The translations under genes and the position numbers were made by a program. Shown piece by piece: positions 31,503 through 39,071 of a DNA stretch of 64,000 nucleotides (position 1 is its first letter; every line of letters starts with the position of its first letter). Source of the DNA: JBKBUF01 sp046290815 (lineage in GTDB: Bacteria > Bacteroidota > Bacteroidia > Cytophagales > Cytophagaceae); contig JBKBUF010000011.1 of assembly GCA_046290815.1 (NCBI GenBank), positions 87,222-151,221 of the forward strand, in the 5' to 3' direction. Under the pieces are notes generated by a model. That model searched no databases, was not told the DNA's origin, and worked only from the letters and a program-made list of their open reading frames with translations.

Positions 31503-33374
31503 ATGATTCAGAGAATCCTGCTTTCACTTTGTATTTTAATGCTATCCGGTCTGCAGCTAAAGGCGGCAGAGGAGGTAGTATTACATGATGGTATGGATTC
31601 TTTTGAACTAATTCAAAAATATGTTTTGATATATGAGGATGAAACAGGGAGCCTGGGTATAAATCAAATTGCCCAGCTTCCTGATTCATTATTTACCTAT
31701 TCCAAGTTATACAATGACAATAAAAATTCGACCTATTGGATCAAATTTGTCGTAAGTCCTGAACTTAATAAAAATAAGAAGTGGGTTCTTGAAGTACTTG
31801 ATTCAAGACACAATGAAATAGAACTTTACTCTCACGATCAAAACGGATTCAAGTTGATGAAGTCCGGTATCGATTATCCTTTTGCACAAAGAGCTTATGC
31901 GCATAAAAACTTTGTGTTGGATCTGGATTTTAGTAATAAGGAAAAAAATATTTTTTATGTAAAATGTAAATCCCGTCTAGTTGGAAGCTTACTGTTCAAA
32001 ATAAGGACAAATCAGGAATTTTCATCTTACGCATTTAATGAATACTATCTCCTTGGTACCTATTATGGAATTCTGATAATAATTGCTCTTTATAACTTAA
32101 TCATATTTTTTGCTACCAGAGAAAGAATTTACCTTTTTTACGTGTTCTATGTATTGGTATGGGCATGGAGATGTATGCTGGATGATGGGATAGGATATCA
32201 GTATTTTTGGAATTCAATACCTGAAATTACCACCATTGGATTTATATTTTCCAAACCATTATTGATATCCTTTTTCGTTTTATACTCACGACTGTTTCTT
32301 AATATCAGTAATTTCTTTCCTAAGACTGATCAGTTAATAGGTGTTTTCCTTGCAACATATGTTGTATCTGACTTATTCCTTCAATTTATAGGGATTAACT
32401 TTTCATTTGTTACGCTTTTATTTGCTGTTCCTTTTATAATTATCTACTATATATCCATACGTATATACAATCAAGGATTTGAGCCAGCCAGATTTTTTAT
32501 TCTTGGTAATAGCTTTATAGTAGTAGGAGTGGTTATCAAAGTACTTAAAGATATTGGCTTCACTGATTCGTTCACTGACAATGTGGTGGTAGCCATCATC
32601 GGAGTGTATGGGATGAACATAGGAATGATCCTTGAAATCATCATAATGTCAATGGCATTAGGAGATAGAATTAACTATTACAAGAGAAAGGAGAAGGAAG
32701 CGCAGGATCAGGTTATAGAACAGTTAAAAATCAATGAAGCTTTGGGTCAGAAAGTAAATAAAGAGCTGGAATTAAAAGTAAGGGAGCGTACAGCAGAACT
32801 TATAGAAACATCAGAAGCATTAAAGCAGGCCAACCTTCAACTGGCGAAACAAGCGGAAGAAATCAGTCGCTGGAATCAAGTGCTTGATCTTGATAACCAT
32901 AAGCTGAAGAAAGAAGTAAAGGATGCTATAGAAGCCAGAATAAAGTTTAAGGATATATTGTATGATGAGTTCCTTAAAATATTTCCTGACGATCTCAGCT
33001 GTCAGCGTTATATTGAGGAGATTAAATGGAAAGATGGATACAAATGCAGGCGTTGCGGAAATGAAAAATTTTGCAAAGGAAATAAGAAGTTTTCAAGAAG
33101 GTGTACACGTTGTCGCTACGACGAATCGGTAACAGCATATACCTTTCTGCATAAATGTAAATTCCCCCTGGTGAAAGCATTTTATATCATGGCCAAGGTA
33201 AATAAGCATGGTGATGATATAAATTGTAATCAGGTTGCCAAGGAACTTGACATGAGAAAAAATACTGTCTGGGAGTTTAAAAAGAAACTCCTCGAAGCCA
33301 TGGCTGAGTCTAAGAAAGGTAAACAAAACCAGGAAGAGTCCCTGGATTACATTATCTATAACTCATTCAACTGA
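31503..33374 (+). CDS. 7TM-DISM receptor fused to an IS1595-type zinc ribbon and helix-turn-helix
   Basis: A 623-residue membrane protein. A signal peptide (to about 22) leads to a 7TMR-DISMED2 periplasmic domain (about 25-165, including STYWIKFVVSPELNKNKKW). Seven hydrophobic helices follow (about 180-390, from YYLLGTYYGILIIIALYNLI), then a coiled coil (about 395-490). Instead of a kinase, the C-terminus has a zinc ribbon with Cys515, Cys518, Cys534 and Cys537 (CRRCG and CTRCR). It continues with YTFLHKCKFPLVKAFYIM and a helix-turn-helix, AKELDMRKNTVWEFKKKL. The order and motifs match the N-terminal domain of IS1595/ISXO2 transposases; the DDE catalytic part is absent. No stop or break lies between the parts. 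It could act as a one-component membrane transcription factor for the GH3 gene 15 bases upstream; this is inference. Confidence 0.87.
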   Translation: MIQRILLSLCILMLSGLQLKAAEEVVLHDGMDSFELIQKYVLIYEDETGSLGINQIAQLPDSLFTYSKLYNDNKNSTYWIKFVVSPELNKNKKWVLEVLDSRHNEIELYSHDQNGFKLMKSGIDYPFAQRAYAHKNFVLDLDFSNKEKNIFYVKCKSRLVGSLLFKIRTNQEFSSYAFNEYYLLGTYYGILIIIALYNLIIFFATRERIYLFYVFYVLVWAWRCMLDDGIGYQYFWNSIPEITTIGFIFSKPLLISFFVLYSRLFLNISNFFPKTDQLIGVFLATYVVSDLFLQFIGINFSFVTLLFAVPFIIIYYISIRIYNQGFEPARFFILGNSFIVVGVVIKVLKDIGFTDSFTDNVVVAIIGVYGMNIGMILEIIIMSMALGDRINYYKRKEKEAQDQVIEQLKINEALGQKVNKELELKVRERTAELIETSEALKQANLQLAKQAEEISRWNQVLDLDNHKLKKEVKDAIEARIKFKDILYDEFLKIFPDDLSCQRYIEEIKWKDGYKCRRCGNEKFCKGNKKFSRRCTRCRYDESVTAYTFLHKCKFPLVKAFYIMAKVNKHGDDINCNQVAKELDMRKNTVWEFKKKLLEAMAESKKGKQNQEESLDYIIYNSFN

Positions 33375-33560
33375 TCCTTGCATCAGGTAATATAGGCTAA
33401 ATGTAAATAAGCCACCTACAATAAGGAACATGACAACAAATTTTCCCACCTCCAATACATCATTTTGAAGCTGGCTTTTTAATTGATCTGAGGTGAACAA
33501 TGCCGGTAATAATACTACTAAAATGAAGATGATGGTTGTTACTGCTAATGGTACAAACAT
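33363..33560 (-). CDS. Small two-helix membrane protein, unknown
   Basis: A 65-residue frame with ATG at 33558-33560, encoding two strong hydrophobic helices (VPLAVTTIIFILVVLLPALF and VVMFLIVGGLFTFSLYYLM) joined by a polar loop. Its end overlaps the last 12 bases of the receptor-fusion gene on the opposite strand. Hydrophobic pattern and a separate location support a real gene, but I do not recognise it and no Shine-Dalgarno is evident. Confidence 0.5.
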   Translation of the reverse strand: MFVPLAVTTIIFILVVLLPALFTSDQLKSQLQNDVLEVGKFVVMFLIVGGLFTFSLYYLMQGSVE

Positions 33561-33665
33561 AACTTTGTAATTTTTTTGTTTAACACTTTTTAAATATAAT
33601 TGTTAAAAGTCATTTGTATTTCCCTTTTATACTAAATTAACTATTTTCCTTAAGTTTAATTTTTT

Positions 33666-33681
33666 GTTGGAATATTTCAAT
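33666..33681. promoter_or_regulatory. ArsR-type operator-like site before the symporter gene
   Basis: GTTGGAATATTTCAAT matches the ArsR palindrome core ATTGAAATATTTCAAT (35421-35436) at 14 of 16 positions, and 6 of 8 base pairs of its own dyad hold. It lies 105 bases before the symporter ATG at 33786. Confidence 0.45.
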
Positions 33682-33785
33682 TTAGTGAATAAAATTATAT
33701 ATAACTCCTTAATTCTTAAAGGATAAATAATTAAATGTAACATTCCAATCATTTATCTTCGTAAAAGAATTGACCCCCGTATTGT

Positions 33786-35402
33786 ATGCCTCATGGATTT
33801 ACCATATTTGATTTTATAATCCTAGGAATATTTTTCCTGGCGGTCTTATATATTGGATACAAGTATAGTAACGATAAGAAAGGAATCGCAGAACATTTTC
33901 TGGCAGGTAAAAAGATTTCCTGGTTACTTATCGGTCCTTCATTATTTATCACCACCGTATCAAGTGAGCATGTAATCGGTTTTCCAGACTCGGGCTATAT
34001 CCAAGGGTTTACCGCAGGAAATTTTGCATGGGGAGCATGCCTTACTACTTTGCTTCTTGCATGGTTTTTCGTGCCTTTTTATTTTAAGAATAATCTTTTT
34101 ACAACCCCCGAATATATTGAAAGACGATTCAGCCGCAGAGCAAGGTGGATTATTTCCGGGCTTTCCATTATAGTATATATAATCACAAAAGTGTCTGTTA
34201 CTCTTTTTGCCGGCGCTTTGTTTCTGGAAGCACTATTGGGTTGGGATAAATACACATCTTCGCTTATACTGGTTGTTATTACTGGTATTATTACCCTCGC
34301 GGGTGGTTTTAAAGGTGAAATTCATTCACATTTCTTTCATTGTTTTATATTAATATTCTGTTCTACCATTGTTCTTATTACAGGCATTTATGAGATAGGA
34401 GGGTTATCAGAGTTAAAGAATGTTCCTGAATCCTATTTCCAGGTTTTTAAATCTAAAGATCATCCAGTGTATCCGTGGACAGGTATGTTGCTTGGCGCTC
34501 CTATATTACAAATCTGGTATTGGTGTACAGACCAGTATATGCTTCAAAGAGTACTTAGCGGTAAGGATATAACCAATGCAAGGCGAGGAGCTATTTTTGC
34601 CGGTTATCTAATGTTATTACCTTCCTTTATTTTGCTTGTTCCGGGGTTGTTGGCTTATGTGAAATTCGGCCCCGGTGTGGTGGATGGTAAAACTTATTTT
34701 TCATTGGTAACGCAATTATTGCCTACCGGAGTAAAAGCACTTGCTGTTGCTGCTGTATTGTCTGCTTTAATATCATCTCTTGCTGCAAGCTTTAACAGCG
34801 CTTCAACATTATACTCTCTGGATATTTACACAAAATTATATCCAAAGGCCGATGAATTTAAAATAGTAAACATAGGTAAAATCTCCACGATCGTATTGGT
34901 AAACCTTGCGATTGTATGGGTATCGTTCATAGGTTATTTTTCAGAGGATATCATCAGAAATCTTCAGACTGTGCAATCCTATGTAGCACCTCCATATACT
35001 GCCATATTTTTGGTTGGTATGCTTTGGTCCCGTGCAAATAACAAGGCCGCTATGTCAGTTCTACTTGTAGGAGGAATCTTTTTTCTTTGCAGGATCACTC
35101 TTGATATGTACAAAGATTCATTCGAACAGGGAGGTATTATGGATACAATTCTTGAATTAAATTTCTTGTATCAGGCATTTTTTCTTTTTGGTTTTTATGT
35201 TCTTTTAATGATAGTCGTAAGTCTGCTAACTGAGAAACCGGACGAAAGTCAGATACTTGGGCTCACCTACAAATACAGGAATTCCGGTAATGTTATCCAA
35301 CTGCAAGAAGATCTAAATGTAAAACGGAAAGATATCAACTTATCTATTCTTCTTGCCCTTATTCTTTTCTCCATATGGGGATTCCTGATGTATTTAGCTT
35401 AA
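33786..35402 (+). CDS. Sodium:solute symporter (SSS family)
   Basis: A 538-residue inner-membrane transporter with about 14 hydrophobic segments. Typical SSS landmarks are FLAGKKISWLLIGPSLFITT with VSSEHVIGFPDSGY, NLFTTPEYIERRFSRRARW, then IWYWCTDQYMLQRVLSGKD and ALISSLAASFNSASTLYSLD, which holds the Na+-site serines of TM8. The family imports sugars, sialic acid, myo-inositol, proline and others with Na+; the SGLT-like pattern suggests a sugar or polyol, but the substrate cannot be fixed. The gene is followed by arsR after 37 bases and preceded by an ArsR-like operator, so its expression may be under that repressor. Confidence 0.93.
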   Translation: MPHGFTIFDFIILGIFFLAVLYIGYKYSNDKKGIAEHFLAGKKISWLLIGPSLFITTVSSEHVIGFPDSGYIQGFTAGNFAWGACLTTLLLAWFFVPFYFKNNLFTTPEYIERRFSRRARWIISGLSIIVYIITKVSVTLFAGALFLEALLGWDKYTSSLILVVITGIITLAGGFKGEIHSHFFHCFILIFCSTIVLITGIYEIGGLSELKNVPESYFQVFKSKDHPVYPWTGMLLGAPILQIWYWCTDQYMLQRVLSGKDITNARRGAIFAGYLMLLPSFILLVPGLLAYVKFGPGVVDGKTYFSLVTQLLPTGVKALAVAAVLSALISSLAASFNSASTLYSLDIYTKLYPKADEFKIVNIGKISTIVLVNLAIVWVSFIGYFSEDIIRNLQTVQSYVAPPYTAIFLVGMLWSRANNKAAMSVLLVGGIFFLCRITLDMYKDSFEQGGIMDTILELNFLYQAFFLFGFYVLLMIVVSLLTEKPDESQILGLTYKYRNSGNVIQLQEDLNVKRKDINLSILLALILFSIWGFLMYLA

Positions 35403-35415
35403 TTATTCACAGATT

Positions 35416-35441
35416 ATTATATTGAAATATTTCAATATAAT
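35416..35441. promoter_or_regulatory. Perfect 26-bp palindrome at the arsR start: likely autoregulatory operator
   Basis: The 26 bases are an exact dyad centred between 35428 and 35429, with core ATTGAAATATTTCAAT. It covers the first two bases of the ATG at 35440-35442. A repressor bound here would block its own translation start region or promoter. A related copy precedes the thioredoxin gene and a weaker one the symporter. Confidence 0.8.
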
Positions 35442-35754
35442 GTTAGATTTGTTAGAAGAAATAAATCATGCAATGAAATCTGAAGATAAATTGAAACAGT
35501 TGGAAAAAATAGCTAAAGCACTTGGCGATAAAAACAGGCTTATGATTCTTCAGGCAGTGGCAAAAAAGAAATGTATCAATTGCAGTGAATTTCTCGAGAT
35601 TACCAACCTCGCCCAACCATCCGTTTCTCATCATATTAAGATTCTCACTGAAGCAGGTCTACTAAATACTGATAAAGAAGGTCGCTTTGTAAAACTTTCC
35701 ATTAATTCTTCTCAAATAGAATTCCTAACCGGTTTTCTCAGTAAACTGGAATAA
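35440..35754 (+). CDS. ArsR-family transcriptional regulator with CxxC
   Basis: A 104-residue winged-helix repressor. I use ATG 35440; the upstream TTG at 35422 lies inside the palindromic operator. The DNA-binding part is LAQPSVSHHIKILTEAGLL after LGDKNRLMILQAV. Cys45 and Cys48 (KCINCSEF) lie in the position of the alpha-3 metal site of ArsR/SmtB proteins, but the spacing CxxC differs from the classical CxC. With a thioredoxin gene next door under a similar operator, a thiol-redox or persulfide signal is plausible, and a soft metal is an alternative. The overall length is short but complete for the family. Confidence 0.9.
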   Translation: MLDLLEEINHAMKSEDKLKQLEKIAKALGDKNRLMILQAVAKKKCINCSEFLEITNLAQPSVSHHIKILTEAGLLNTDKEGRFVKLSINSSQIEFLTGFLSKLE

Positions 35755-35850
35755 CATGCTGATTTTAGAACTTATTTGATAATCAGGCGGTTTATTATTT
35801 AAATAAAATTTATCATAAAATTTGATTAGAGTTAAAATATTGATAAATTT

Positions 35851-35872
35851 ACATATTGAAATATATCAATGT
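35851..35872. promoter_or_regulatory. Second ArsR-type operator, before the thioredoxin gene
   Basis: ATTGAAATATATCAAT (35855-35870) is a dyad with one mismatched pair and differs from the arsR operator core at 1 of 16 positions. A further half-site, ATTGATAAAT, lies at 35839-35848. The ATG of the thioredoxin gene is 25 bases downstream, so bound repressor would cover the promoter or leader. Confidence 0.7.
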
Positions 35873-35894
35873 GTCAATGTTAATTTTTTTAATT

Positions 35895-36224
35895 ATGGAG
35901 ACTGTAAAAAAGTATGTTGAACTTACTGACCAGAATTTTGATCAGGAAGTATTAAAATCCGAGATTCCTGTTTTGGTAGATTTTACCGCAGCCTGGTGCG
36001 GCCCTTGTAAAATGATGAACCCTGTGATTGATCAGCTTGCTGAAGAATATAATGGAAAAGTTGTAATAAGTAAGCTGGACGTAGATAGCAATCCATTAAT
36101 TACCTCAAAATATGGTATAAAAGGGTTACCAACCTTTTTGGTAATTGTGAATGGTGTAGTTACTGATAAAATAGTAGGTGCTGCTCCAAAGAAGGCTTTT
36201 GATGAATTGCTTCGGAAGTATTGA
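35895..36224 (+). CDS. trxA: Thioredoxin
   Basis: A 109-residue thioredoxin with the active site WCGPCK (Cys35, Cys38) after VLVDFTAA, the cis-proline in KGLPTFLV and Asp26-like buried acid in LVDF. ATG 35895 is chosen; an open frame from TTG 35856 would run through the operator. It is a general disulfide reductase. Placement beside arsR with the shared operator suggests inducible expression rather than a constitutive housekeeping copy. Confidence 0.95.
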   Translation: METVKKYVELTDQNFDQEVLKSEIPVLVDFTAAWCGPCKMMNPVIDQLAEEYNGKVVISKLDVDSNPLITSKYGIKGLPTFLVIVNGVVTDKIVGAAPKKAFDELLRKY

Positions 36225-36237
36225 ATTATTATTAGAA

Positions 36238-36270
36238 ATAGAATGGGAATGCTGAGCACTCCCGTTCTAT
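36238..36270. terminator. Hairpin between thioredoxin and chitinase genes, probable bidirectional terminator
   Basis: ATAGAATGGGAATG pairs with CACTCCCGTTCTAT around a CTGAG loop, with one mismatch and one G-T pair. It sits between two converging genes, but the T run after it is weak on both strands. Confidence 0.55.
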
Positions 36271-36272
36271 AA

Positions 36273-38267
36273 TTATTTCATCACCTTTATTTTTATAATT
36301 TCAGGCGCATAATTTTCTGTCATAATTTTGCAATAATAGATTCCTTCCTGTAAGTCAGAAGTATTAAATTCACAAATATGATCACCCTGGCTGAGATGGA
36401 CATTTAATCCTTCAAACACTTTCCTCCCAAAGAAATCTATAAGTTGAATTTCTGTTTTGCCTGCATCTGTAAGTGAGAATTTTAAGAATGCTTGTTCATT
36501 GCAGGGATTAGGATAGAATAACGCAGTACTCAATGACTTATTTTTGGTCAATCCGGTAGCAGGTTTTTCTTCAAATTGCAGGTAGTTGAGATTAAATCCG
36601 GATGTTACAACATTAACTCTTAATATATGAAGTCCTGCAGTCAGGTTCAGATCTGTAACATCTATAGTTTGCCATTTTTGCCATCCTCCCGTATTTGGTA
36701 CAGTTAAAGTACCGGTAATGGTAGTGCCATCCATAAGCACTGATATTTTTGAATTGTTTACAAAGGATGCTACCCGTATTTTAAGATTATAAATTCCGTC
36801 TTTTTCTATATTTACAGTATACTCCAGCCATTCTCCTGTGTCAGTCCAACCGATATTAAATCCTCCTCCAAAATCGGTACATGCTTCAATATCCACAGGC
36901 CCTAGTCTATAGGCTTTTCCTGAATTGGTAGGTGTATTGTCAATAAACGAAACTCCGCTTCCTCCATAATCAAAGTCTTCAGATTCGATTACACCGGGAA
37001 TAAGCCAAGGGGTGCCACGGTATGCTTTCTGCGATTCAGCAGCTGTAATGGTTACAGAAACTGGTTCACTTGTTTTCGACGCACCAATGTTATCAATGGC
37101 CATGGCTTTGATAATATAAGTACCAGGGGCAGATCCATGCCATTCAAACTCATATGGTGCCGCAAAGCTTTGGTGTATTACAATATCATCTGCATAAAAC
37201 ATCACTTTATATATACTTCCATCTTCATCGGTTGCAGTACCAGCAATGGATATATATTCTTCTTCATTGTAGCTACGGTTTTCAATGCTAAGATGTACCT
37301 GAGGGGGTATGTTGGTATCAACATGCTTGATCACTTCATCAATAGCACTAAGCAGTGAATTCGCTCCTGTAGCATCCTGTGTCAGTTCCCATATCATTAT
37401 ACCACCTGCACTTTCCCAGGCAAGATTAGTTTTACTTTTTATGGTGGGGATACCATTATAAAATATAGTGCCTCCACCTTGAGGATACACCACATCATTG
37501 TTTTGACTGCCAGGAAAAGAAGCTGTGATGTTTCTGTATGTTACTGAATTGCAATTGTTGTTATTGAAATGATAGCCATAAAACGGGACCCCAAGTATGA
37601 TTTTTTCTTTAGCTACTCCTCTTGTGATATGCCAATAGTTTATTTCATTCACGGCTTGCTCATAGGGAGAATGTTGTCCCGGGTTTTGAGGATTCCAGCA
37701 GCCCGTTGCGTCATAGGCCATAAGGTTAATAAAATCAAATGCAGCCAGCGCAGTATTAGACACTTTATTAGCAGTCCACAAAGCCAATGCAGCAGATAAT
37801 TGTTTATTATGCGTTACTAGACCTGCTTTTAATTCTGTAACAAAACTTTCATAATTTTCATCAATGGCAGCTCCTTCCAGGTCACAATCTAATCCATCAA
37901 GGTTGTAATTGACGGCCAGATCAATGAACTTTTGAACAAGTTGCGCCCGGTTTTCAGGTTTTAAATACTCTCGGTACTGGTTGGTTACAGTGCCACCACC
38001 AAAAGAAACAAAAACTTTCACGTTGTTAGTATGTGCCAGTGTAACAACTTCTGAAAGGCCATTGGTGGGGGATAAATCGGCGGAACTGCCCGACGGATTG
38101 ACAAAGGCGATAAAAAGATGTGTGATTTTGCTGTAATCAACCTGTGATGCGTTGGTGGAAAAATTTCCCCAATTAGGTAAATATCCAACAACTTTAAATT
38201 GACCGGAAACATGGGTTGTGAATCCCAAAGAAATGGCAAATGAAACTAATATTAATCTGATATTCAT
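36273..38267 (-). CDS. Secreted GH18 chitinase with Ig-like, CBM6 and T9SS type A domains
   Basis: A 664-residue exported enzyme. Signal peptide (ending HVSGQ), GH18 barrel (about 24-320) with the catalytic DGLDCDLEG: Asp124, Asp127, Asp129 and the acid Glu131. The substrate-side SFGGG motif lies at about 88-92 and MAYDATGCW later in the barrel. A Big_17 Ig-like domain (about 325-415), a CBM6 module (about 420-560, with WTDTGEWLEYTVNI and NLNYLQFEE) and a T9SS type A tail (about 580-664, FYPNPCNEQAFLKFSLT to APEIIKIKVMK) complete it. It probably hydrolyses chitin or related beta-1,4-GlcNAc polymers outside the cell, although GH18 also includes ENGase-type enzymes. It converges with the thioredoxin gene. 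Confidence 0.93.
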   Translation of the reverse strand: MNIRLILVSFAISLGFTTHVSGQFKVVGYLPNWGNFSTNASQVDYSKITHLFIAFVNPSGSSADLSPTNGLSEVVTLAHTNNVKVFVSFGGGTVTNQYREYLKPENRAQLVQKFIDLAVNYNLDGLDCDLEGAAIDENYESFVTELKAGLVTHNKQLSAALALWTANKVSNTALAAFDFINLMAYDATGCWNPQNPGQHSPYEQAVNEINYWHITRGVAKEKIILGVPFYGYHFNNNNCNSVTYRNITASFPGSQNNDVVYPQGGGTIFYNGIPTIKSKTNLAWESAGGIMIWELTQDATGANSLLSAIDEVIKHVDTNIPPQVHLSIENRSYNEEEYISIAGTATDEDGSIYKVMFYADDIVIHQSFAAPYEFEWHGSAPGTYIIKAMAIDNIGASKTSEPVSVTITAAESQKAYRGTPWLIPGVIESEDFDYGGSGVSFIDNTPTNSGKAYRLGPVDIEACTDFGGGFNIGWTDTGEWLEYTVNIEKDGIYNLKIRVASFVNNSKISVLMDGTTITGTLTVPNTGGWQKWQTIDVTDLNLTAGLHILRVNVVTSGFNLNYLQFEEKPATGLTKNKSLSTALFYPNPCNEQAFLKFSLTDAGKTEIQLIDFFGRKVFEGLNVHLSQGDHICEFNTSDLQEGIYYCKIMTENYAPEIIKIKVMK

Positions 38268-38420
38268 GATATATAATTATGAATTCAGAATTTAAAAATT
38301 ATCACTATTTAAAGGAAAGAAAACCGTATAAAAGTTAATTCATCAAAGGAATTTCCATCAAATTGTTTCAAAAGTATGACGCATTAATTACTAATTTGTC
38401 CGGGCTTTCTGCAGCATTAA

Positions 38421-38834
38421 TTACAGATCTGAAGGATCTAGCGGCTTTTTTATGTACCGGTGAACAGACTTATACTTTTGCGCTTTAATAATATCATCCT
38501 GGTCGTCGGAAGAAGAAATGATGTAGAATTTTGGCTTGAATTTAGGGATTTCAAGTTTTTCAACTGCTTCAATAAATTCAAATCCCGACATTTGAGGCAT
38601 ATTAATGTCTATAAAAATAATTTCTGGTTTACATACCTGATTTTGTAAATCGGATATTGCCATTTCTGGATCTTGATAAACATGTATATGCTGACTGAAT
38701 TGGACCTTTTCCAAAATTATTTTATTGAGAAGGTTATCCATCTCACTGTCATCTACAACCATTATATCAAGATGTCGGTATGATTCCGAACTCATGATTG
38801 TTCCCTTAATTTCCAGTTGCTGTTGTGTCTGCAA
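38421..38834 (-). CDS. Single-domain response regulator
   Basis: A receiver-only protein of 137 residues, or 124 if translation starts at the second Met (38793-38795, MSSESYRHLDIMVVDDSE), which better fits the family. It has VVDDSE, phospho-acceptor Asp77 in FIDINMPQMSGFEF (numbered from the longer start), the switch Ser in YIISSSDD and Lys in RYIKKPLDP. There is no output domain. It is divergent from the large PAS kinase gene, a natural partner in a phosphorelay. Confidence 0.9.
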   Translation of the reverse strand: MQTQQQLEIKGTIMSSESYRHLDIMVVDDSEMDNLLNKIILEKVQFSQHIHVYQDPEMAISDLQNQVCKPEIIFIDINMPQMSGFEFIEAVEKLEIPKFKPKFYIISSSDDQDDIIKAQKYKSVHRYIKKPLDPSDL

Positions 38835-39071
38835 TTTAAATTAATTTATGATAAATATTAATATATTAAGAAAAATCGGATCCTGCTCCTTATTAGCCTG
38901 ATCCTAATAAGTTACTGATATACAATATTATAAAATTATCTTATAACATTATGTTGTGGAAAATGTTTAAGAAGATAGAAAATTTCCCTATTATTTAATA
39001 AACTCATGTATTCTGACGGCTTTTTAAGGCTGTTTTAGTCATAATTAACATTTCTTTCCTTTTAAATTTAA

